Positions 12,546 to 22,200 of a stretch of DNA of 64,000 bases are shown in pieces. A program made the translations under genes and the position numbers. The notes beneath the pieces were generated by a model. That model was not told the origin of the DNA. It ran no database searches and saw nothing but the letters and a program-made list of their open reading frames with translations. Every line of letters begins with the position of its first letter. Position 1 is the stretch's first letter. Source of the stretch: Holacanthus passer (taxonomy: Eukaryota; Chordata; Actinopteri; Pomacanthidae). The DNA is taken from the NCBI GenBank assembly GCA_025331565.1, contig JAFREQ010000062.1, positions 310,001 through 374,000 on the forward strand, given 5' to 3'.

Positions 12546-13837
12546 CTCGATGAAAACTTCTTCAATAGTCTTAAAAACTACAAAAAATATCGAAGAAGCT
12601 GCTTTATATCGGGAAAAACCCAAATTATGCAGTTAACACGCTTTTTCTCTCTCAAACTCCACGTGCGGTTTCTCGCTGCTCAAATCTCAGAGCGGATATC
12701 CGGTTTAGCTTTCACGACGCACAGCATCCTGGGAAATGTGGTTTCCTAAAAGAATCAACGTCCCAAAGTCCCCAAATTGGAATTTCCAAGTAATAAAATA
12801 TAAAATAAGAATTAGAATATTTCTGAAGTAAGCATGGATGTTTTAATATATAATATCAACATAAAAATGTATTATTTTTATTTCACCTACTTAAGAAAAC
12901 AATACGAAATGTTCTGAATAAAATGATGAATGATAAATGGCATTTTGACAACTTTAATAATTTCTACTTTCTGTACTGCTTCATAAAAACATGTATTGTT
13001 TAAAATTTCTGGCCTAATTTGTGTCCATGTCAATCAATATATTAAAAAAATTACTGAAAACATATACACGAAGAAAATAAGTTAATTGAATCAAAATAAA
13101 TGTATAGTAACAGTAGTAGTAGCATCTTAATAAATGCGACATGGAATGTTTTTGTGCACAGAACTTTCAGTTGGAAGAAAACAAATCAACCTGAATCAAG
13201 CTGACGTTTAAAACAAAATACAACAGATGCAAATGCAAATTGCAAGTCTTACAGACTATCACCATCTTCCACGAGAAAGGTAGGTCCTATGAGAACTATT
13301 TGATCGACCTATAGGATGTGTATGATTTGCCACTTCCATTGTTTGCATTAACGGTAACAGTGCCTGTTTTGGGACAGAATCATTTTGTGGATCAGATGCT
13401 ACATCATGATACTGAGAGCGAGTTTGGTGTTTCCATTTCAGGGCAGATAACCCATTCCTGTCAAACGGATCTGGAAATATTGTGTTATCATGTAAATGAT
13501 TATGTTGAATATATGAGATATCAGTTTGATGTAGCCTATGAATTTTGCGGTGTGTGTGATGTTTTGAATGTGTCCTGTCTGAAATGCTGTGATAGGCTCC
13601 TGCCCCGAAGTTTTATTTTATCTATTTTGGTGTTCAACAGTTTTATATTTGACGTGTTTGGTTTCACTATAAAGAAGAAAACACGAGTACATTTCGGTGC
13701 AAGACTACAGATCAGTGTTTCATTCGTTACTTTAGCAGACGGTTCCTTTGCTTTGTAGACATCAATCTCAATCAAATCATTTTGTGTGACTGATGCTCAT
13801 TATATTCTCGCCTTCCTTTGACAGTTAGAGATAAACA
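12546..13837. promoter_or_regulatory. Intergenic divergent region between nop10 and the NUTM1-like gene
   Basis: The two genes are head-to-head. Near 12700-12745 there is cctgggaaatgtggtttcct, similar to the ZNF143/SBS class of housekeeping promoter elements, and a few CpGs. It is probably the nop10 promoter. From 12780 to about 13250 the DNA is AT-rich with no recognised feature. A long open frame at 13318-13758 (plus) looks fortuitous. No convincing promoter was seen immediately upstream of 13838. Confidence 0.35.
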
Positions 13838-16800
13838 ATGGATCCAGTGCTGCCTGAGATCATCCTAAATGACGGAGAAGCACCTGACGGCCCTCAGTCA
13901 GTCAGTCTCTCCCCACAGTTTTGTGCTGATGGATCTGCTTCACAACAACGAGACATCCGCCATCTGTCACAATCGTCCCTTCAGACGAGCCAAGTCAAGT
14001 CACAGTTGGACAGTTCGGTCCGTCAGAGCCTCGTCCTGTGATGGATAGATCAGCGACACAGGGAGTTTCCACTGTAGCTAATTCTGATCAAAGAACAGAA
14101 ATGCTGTCTAGGACACAAAGGGACTCAAACCAACAACCCGTGCATCACATCCCAACCTTGACCGGTCCACTCAGTGTCCAGGTTTTATCACCATTAGCAA
14201 GCCCCCAGCTCATATGCACCCCCTGGTCTCCTCCTGGCCTCTGCTGGCTGAGCCCCGTCACCTTCATGCTGGACTCCAGGTTCAGTTTTCATCCCCATGT
14301 GCTGGTTCCTGGCAGCAGCCCAGCAAGCTTCAGCAGCAGCCCACATTCACCTCATCCTGTCATCCTGCCTGTGGCTTTTCCCAGCTCCAACTTGTGTCCA
14401 CGGTCAGTGCACGTCCATCAGACCTGCAGTCCAGACCAGTAAGGGACACACAGCAGATAACGTAATATTGGACTCATACATATAATTTGATTCCGATGGT
14501 GATACCGTGTCTGGCTTCAGGGTCTCGAGAGGAGCAGCTCAGCAGGTCAGCGAGCAGTTTAATGTAACGCCGGAGTCGACATTGTCAGGGAAAGAACAGA
14601 ATGAAGAGCAGGCCAAGTCAGAAGGTCAGAGGTCAAGAGTTTATATAAAAGAGAAAGGAGGCGACATGAAAGTGCACTTCTATTTTCAGCCATGCTAGCT
14701 CGGTCCAGACTGAAATATCTCAGCTTTTAGATTGATTAACATGCAGTTTTATACAGACATTCATGGTGCTCAGAGGATGAATCCTACTGAGTCGAGTGAT
14801 CCCCTGACTTTTCTTCTGGCACCAGCTCCTTTGCTACAGACATTCGTGTTCTTCCTGTCTCCGTGTCTTCCTTCACAGAAGAGCAGCAGAAGAATAAAAC
14901 ACCGTCTCAGGTTCCTCCTGGATCTCTGCCCACTTTGGACGAAGAATCGCCGGCAGAACGAGCCTTTGAGGAATTCATGAGCATCATGGACTCTCTCAGT
15001 CCCGAGGTCCCCTCCTGCATATTATAATAAATAATAATATGATAAAATATAATAATTCAAATTTTTATCATATTTGCAAATATACATTTTATTGAAAGTT
15101 GTCATATGTACAATACTAGTTTGAATGTTTTGTCACTTTGTTCAAACAGCAAATATTTCATCATGGAACAAAACTCTACAATGAGCAAAGTCATGTTTGT
15201 TCTGTGAAACTAAAGCACCATCAACGCCTCAATCTTTCTGCCCCCTTTAAGACCCAAGAGGCCGTGAAAGCCAAAGAGACTGAAAATGAGGAACACGAGG
15301 ATGAAGAGTTAGAAAACGCCTCATTCCTGGAGTATCTGGACGAACTGTGCAGTGACATGGACTTTGTCAGAAATGTGAGTCATCAGAGGTTTTAATATTA
15401 TATGTAAACCACCACACTGGCAAGATTTTGGAGCTGAGAACTTTTAAGTGAAAGTATTATCCATCATTATTTTTGCTGAGTGGTTTTCAGGGCAAATGTG
15501 GCAAAACATGTCACAGTTGATTTTTAATCATGACAATGTGATCATCTTGTTTCCAGCAATGGTCGATATGACACGATATCTTCTATATGACAATTACTGA
15601 CAAATTTGAGGAGACAGCTGTTAAACCCACCAGGTGTAGTAGCGCCAGCTAAATGTGGATTAATTTGTGCTCATGTCTTCCTCTCAGGTGGAGCTGAGAC
15701 AAAATGCATCTTTAGATACGAGGAATATTGAGTCAAAGGAAGGTTCTCCCTTCCTTTCTTCACTCCATCCAGAAGAACCACTGCCAGCTGATGCCACGTC
15801 TCCTCTTTATTACGATGGCTCCCTTTTCATGGACCATAGTTTGAATTCATGTCTGCAGCTGTGTGGCAAAACCTTCCCAGACAACTTTCTTACTTCTGAA
15901 TTGGAGGCCAGAGACGCTGATACACTGGAAGAGGAACTCGCAGCCAAATTTCCAGCTGAGGATGTGTCAGAACGAGCCTTGATGTCCCTCTCAAACCTCG
16001 CAGACACACTTTCAGATCAGTTGTCTCAATGGCTTCAGGAAGGACGTCTACCTGAGGATCCTCCTGCCCCCGATTCGCCCTCAGCCTCCAGTGTTTCAGG
16101 GTCAACCGAGGACCCTCATGCCCCTGCCCTGAACGATCCTGTGGCCAGTTTCACACCTGATTTGTTGACTGTCAGCCCGCCGCAGTCAGGGGGAGCAGAA
16201 GGGGAACAGTTTGAGGCCAGTAACTACAAAGTGAGCACTGAAACTGGGACAGAAAATGCTCTTTTAAGCAAAATGACACCAGAGCAGGAAGAGTTGGGTG
16301 AAGAGACAGCAGAAATGAAAGAAGAGGGAATTCTGACTGAGCCAACTCCTCTTTCTGCCGCCGGAACAAGAGGGACAATCAAACACTCAGAGATGGAGAC
16401 AAACGAGAGAAAATCCTCACCCGACAGAGAAGTGCAGGATGAGAACAAACCAGAAGTAAACCCGAAGGAGAATGCAACTGAACCGCAGACGCTCCTGGGC
16501 TGTGATCCTGTCTCTCTACCTGAATCTTCTCTGCAGAGCCCAAGAGTTCAGACAGATACTCATTCAACAAAAGACACAAGGAGCAGACGAGAAGCCCCTG
16601 AACAACTGCTGAACAAGATAAATGAGTCACCTTTAAAAAGTTGTGTGAAAAATCCACATTTAACCACCGAAACCCAGCAACAATACAAAACGGTTGCATT
16701 AAGGGGAAGTGAAGTCATGAGAACCGAAACTTGGGACTTTTACAGCTTGAGGTCACAGACTCGTGTGTCAAAAGGAACAGAGGTTCAAGAGAACGAGGCA

Positions 16801-17373
16801 GCCAAGTCAACATGTCACCCATCAAACCCCGAACCAAGTCCAGAGCAGACAGCAAGTGTGAGAGGTGAAGATGAAAGAATAAATGAAGAAGAACACCAAA
16901 GCTTTACGTTGAGTCCAGTGAATAGACATGAACAGGAGTCTTCTGAAGAGAGGGAGACAAAAGTAACTGGAACAGAAATCAGCTCAAGTCTGCTGAAGAG
17001 AGTAAGGTGGAAGAAGAGAGCGGAGGTAAACTCAGAGGGAGATGAGGAGGAGAAGTTGACATGCGATGATAGAGATGAAGCACAGGACAAGGTGGAAACA
17101 TCTGGCTGTAAAGTGAGCCCACCCTTAAAAAGAAGAAGGGCTGAGGATAAAAAGATCTTCAATTTATCAGCTGGACGAGAAACTTATGGAGGAGGCAAGA
17201 GAAGTGTGATAGAAACCAGAGCGAGTCGAAAGAGAACAATTCGTTCCAAAAAGTTACCCACAAAGTATGAAGACTTCATCTTGTGCAAAACAAGCCAACA
17301 TAAGGACCAGCTGAGGAAGAAAGGAAAGAAGAGCTCTGCCATGAAAAGATGCAGCAGGACTAGAAGAAGCTGA
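13838..17373 (+). CDS. nutm1: NUTM1-like (NUT family) protein
   Basis: Candidate fish orthologue of NUT, a nuclear protein that in mammals recruits p300/CBP in spermatids. Exons read: 13838 onward (MDPVLPEIILNDGE), one ending 14438, then 14521-14624, 14879-15006, 15252-15374 and 15688-17373. The last four joins are phase-consistent, with donors such as AAT|GTGAGT. Supporting residues: AFEEFMSIMDSL parallels human AVKEYVDIMEWL. FLEYLDELCSDMDFVRN-VE parallels LLSYINELCSQKVFVSKVE. Next come an acidic LEEEL stretch, a Ser/Glu-rich probably disordered region, and a Lys/Arg-rich C-terminus that may serve as an NLS. Position and strand between NOP10 and LPCAT4 equal the human locus. The human central block around NFDRMIFYEMAERF was not found. 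The join between the first exon and the exon ending 14438 is unresolved because the frame changes. A poly(A) signal lies at 17412-17417. Orthology is inferred mainly from synteny plus these motifs. Confidence 0.68.
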
Positions 17374-18011
17374 GGGTAGAAGGCCAAGCTATTGTTTGCA
17401 ATACCTCTGAAAATAAAAAGAAAATTGCAAAAAAAAGATGCAGCAGATATAGATCCATTCAAGTCCAGAAATGCAAAACTGCCTTAAAGGAATTCACAGT
17501 TTAATTAATTGTTAAATATAAAAAAACATTTGCACAAAAAATAAGAATTCATTTACAAAAAAATAAACATTTTGTTTTACAGCATGTTTAGTCTCTTTTT
17601 GACCGGTCCCTTAAAAGAAAAACATTCATAATAATAGGGAAATAATATAATTTATAATTCTATAAATAAGACACTTTATGGCTTCAAACGACAAAAGTCC
17701 TTTAACAGCATCTGGAACAACATGTGAACAAGATTTTTTTAAGGGTAATTAAAAAGGTCTACTGGTAAACATGAGCAGGCCTTCAGTCCTCAAATCGGAC
17801 ACACAAATACACTATAATAACTGTTTAAATCATTCTTTGGTTTTCTTGCATTGGCATGGCTGCCTGTGGTAAAACATTACAGTCATAGAGTAGAAATTCA
17901 TTCATACAAACTAATCCAAACACACACTTAAAAAATACAATTCTTGGTCGTCGGTTATTGTGACTGTTTGTCCTGTTGGGATGTAAAGTACATAACAATG
18001 AGAAAAAATCC
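17374..18011. other. 3' convergent intergenic region
   Basis: The NUTM1-like gene (plus) and lpcat4 (minus) converge here. The sequence holds the plus-strand AATAAA at 17412-17417, then AT-rich DNA that should include the lpcat4 3' UTR. No gene or structured element was seen. Confidence 0.6.
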
Positions 18012-19208
18012 TCATTCAGTCTTTTTATTGGAGTGGGGGGATCTGTTGCCGTTGTGCATGTTTCCGTTGTTGTTCACAGGCTTCCCAGGGGCCAGCCCAG
18101 AGCCCGCCTCCTCGGGCTGCAAGTACTCGTTCACCACTCTCTGATAGGTCGGGTGGGTCGTCAGCACTCGCAGCAGAGACTCTGTGGGAAAAGAGACAGA
18201 TGTAATTAGGGTCTGAATGTGTTTCTGCTCTAAATGATCACCTGATGACACAAATGTTTAGTGGAGTATCAGTTTTCTTAATGTAACTAAAACTAAACTT
18301 ACTAACTAAAGTAACTGTAAACCTAAAAATAAAGACATGACAATTGTATAAATATATTTACTTGTCATTACAGACGAGTTAGCTACGCTGCCAAACTCGT
18401 CACACAGAGACACTGACCTTCAGTTAGTTGGCCTTGATCTGAGGCCTGAGTGTAAAGCTCAGCCGTGTGGAGCTGAGGAACACCCAGCAGCGCCCCCATG
18501 AGATCAGACAGCTCCTTTGGACTCAGACTGCCCTCTCTGTCAAACAGCTGGAAGACAAAGACAGTGCACTTAGAAAAGACATTTTTTTTACATAATAAAT
18601 AAGAGAGCTCTTTGACAAAATGATGCACACACTGGATCCTGTGGGTAGTTTGAAGACGGTCCAACAGGACTTACAGTAAAAGCAGTGTGAAGCAGTGACT
18701 TGAAGCTGACAAATCCTGACAGAGCGGCAACACTCAAATAGATCTGTCTCAGGTCCACAGTTTCATCCTAGAAAAAAAAAAAACACAAAACAGTGTTTTT
18801 GTGTTTTCTTCCCTCGTCCATTTCTTGAGAACCGTGTGAGCAGAAACTGAAATTGGTATCAAACTGATTTGCTAATTTACAAAAAATGCAACAAGAGTGA
18901 GCATCGTTTTTCTGTTTTCAACTAAAATCTTTTGAAGGTCTTTACTATTTTCTATAACATCTGATTTACTGGGTGATACAGTAGAACAATGTTAATAATG
19001 TTAGTAGACAAAAGCAAAGAAACCTGCTTCTACCTTGGAGTAGAGGCCACAGATGGTGACGGCTGTCTGTCTGTCCGTCAGCCCGAGGATAGAGGCGAGC
19101 TCGTCCACACCGGCCAGGGCTGACCCCTGAGCTCCTGACTGACACCTGTCAATCATTCTGTCCAGTGCTGCTTCCACTTCATGTGCTCCAAGACTGAAAG
19201 AGATGTAA

Positions 19209-19250
<42 letters not shown>

Positions 19251-22200
19251 GAAGATGGCGAGGACAAAGAAGTGTAGGAAAAAGGAAAGAACATGACACA
19301 GATCTTCTCTTACCCGTTTCTGTGCAGCAGTGAGAGTGTTTCTCTGGCAGGTGGCTCCAGGGGGAGAGAGAGACCTCCGAGTTTACTGACAGGAACTCGG
19401 CCTTCCATCACATAATCTGTAGCTGGGACTTCAAGAGCCCTGAAGCACAGCAGACGTCAGACATCAGGCACCATAGAACATTAGAGAGCTTCTGTGCTTG
19501 AACTACTACTTCGTGTGATTCAAAGTCATTATGTTTAGCTAAAAATGCAGTAATTAGATTCAGTGTGACAGGAGAGCGAGGGATGACACGACTCTAAAAC
19601 TTTGTGAGAGATGTGATGTTTAGTTTACTCTGCGGTCTCTGGGGCGCAGTCGGTCAGCGCGTCCGGCTGTTAACTGAAAGGTTGGTGGGTCGAGTCCACT
19701 CAGGGACGTCAGCTTTTGTAAAATTTCCCCACTGTGGGACAAATAAAGGTTTATCTCATCTATTATGATTTGGACAAAAGAAAATAAGCCGTGCATGTCA
19801 GTAACATGTACAAAATAAACTGCAGTCTCTGTGATGAATACCAAAACAGCACAACTATGCATCAGTGCACATTAAAACACAAAGAGACAGATACAGCAAG
19901 GCAGGATTTTCATTTCTCCTTGTTGCCAAAATAAATAAATAAATAAAAAAGTCATCCTTAAACATGGCGCTTTATTAACATCTAGTGGCAGCTTTGGGAA
20001 ACTACAACAACATCCGCAAACCGTCCTAATGAACCCTCCAGTATTTTTTTTTTGTCTTCCAGATTTAGAGATTACAACCTGTCACATAAGAGCATCGCCC
20101 CAGCCACTGACATAACAGATGAAACCCTGTTGATCAAACAGCCAATAAAATATTACTGATTGGACCCGACACGTTGGCATAAATCATAAAACAGTTGCAA
20201 TAAGATAAGATAAACCTTTATTCGTCCCTCAGTGGGAAAATTTGCAAATGTTCTGCTACTTACTTGGCCATGAGTTTCTGAACATTGTCTGCGTACAGGT
20301 TGGGGTCGTTCTTCTCCTGCTGGGAAGGGTTGTAAACTGGCAGGAACTGCAGCACAATAACAGACATTTTTAGTCACAGTAGCCAGCAAAGTTGAAACGG
20401 GGTCAAGATTTGAAGAGTGAAAACACACACATTGGATTTTAGTATTTACACAATAAAAACAAAAAATAAAAAAGGAACTCAACACCAAGCTGTAAAGTAC
20501 TAATCTCTGCTGTTTGTATGTTACACCTCTAACCACACCTGCCGCTGGTGTGTTGCTTTGTTGCACCCATTACTACACCCAGCAGTGATGTCAGAGTGTA
20601 CTTAAACACACCCTGAGTACTTTGTGAGGTGAATGATCTGGTGAACGTACCTCGACAGTAATGTTGGTGAAGAGCTGTGAAGTGGTGTGCCACAGTGACT
20701 CAAGCCTAATGGACAAAGAGGCCAAAATTTTGTTTCACATAAATAAATCAATATTATATATATATAGCTTCCATATAATGAAATGAACCCAACACTGCCG
20801 CATGAAACAGACAGATACACTGGAGATGACAGAGGGAGGAGGAACTCACCAGGTTGTTCCTTTGTAAGTCCAGCGAACAGTATCCTGAGGAAGAGTCATA
20901 AAAAACTGTAATCAAACAGTGGACACAATACGACCAGGTGGAAGAAAGATTTTTTTTACTAACAGCCTGGGTGGAGAGTTTTTATGGCAGTATGCAAACA
21001 TACTGGCCAAGACAAATATCATAGCATGCTCATAAACATAACTCCAGCCTGGTGAAACACACTGATGTGTGGACAGCGAAGTGACAGATACATATGTGTA
21101 AGAGCTGTGTGTCAAAACACACTGCTGCGACAGAACAAAGCGTCCTGTGTGTGTGTGCATCACCGAACAACCTGCTCTGCGAGCAAGCAGGTTCCATCTT
21201 ATTGTCTTATCTTTAACATCAAATTCGTATTTGTTTGGACTTAACCTTTGACACATTTGCATGCAGTAAAAAGTAATGACTTTAGAACCTTTGCTTTGAC
21301 GCACATAAAGTTCAAGTTAAACTTGTATCATCTAGTCACTATAATAAAAGGCTTTTAAAATTTCTGTACCTTATAACAAAACAGTGTGTCACAACTCAAA
21401 ATGTGTAGGTTTGAGATGCAAGAAGCCAAGTGAGCCATCTTTAAAACAAGTCTGGACATGTACAGTATGCACAGTATATGCATTTCCCAATGAACGATGA
21501 CGTGAGGGTGATATCTAATACCCAACTAGTCAACAGCTGCACACCTTCAAACTCATATTCATCATACAAATGCTCGTATACGGATCTTGTGAGGGCACAC
21601 TTTTTGTTAGGCAGTGAAGAAATAAGTGCCAGAAAAGATTTTCTCTAATGTTAAGTCATTTGCCTTTTGTCTGTTTACAACTGCAATCAACTTGAGACTT
21701 TGCTAAAGTTCAGCCAAGTGCTGTTTCACTCGAGCGAAGCTATGAGGTAACCCAATCTTACTCTCTTTAACAGAACAAATAACCTAACATGACTTCACTC
21801 ACCAGCTTGTTGGGGTAACGCAACAGAACAGGTTGGACCGGGACTCCGACAAGAAAGGCACCTGATGACAAGGAGATTAGACAGAGACAGGAATGAGAAA
21901 GAGCAATGCTATAGAAGAGAGACATTAATCATCCAGTAGCAAAACAATGAGCTGCTACGCCCTCTCATACCATACATTTTCACACCCCACGTACAAAAGT
22001 ACTATTTGTCAAGTTGGCCATCAAGAAAAACCAGATGGGAGTCACTGCCCAATACTCACCAGGTTTGAATTTGATGAGAGCGCTGCCGTTAGTTGTGGTT
22101 CCCTCAGAAAACATCAGCATCTAGCCAAGAAATCAGAAATGTGATTTGTGAGTTAAGACAAGCGGCAGCATCTTCAGCTCTTTGCACTTCAGGTGAATTT

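Noticed and set aside
13318..13758. 146-codon open frame on the plus strand upstream of the NUTM1-like gene
   Set aside because: AT-rich, no recognisable domain, no splice context joining it to 13838, and composition like random sequence. Kept out as a likely chance frame.
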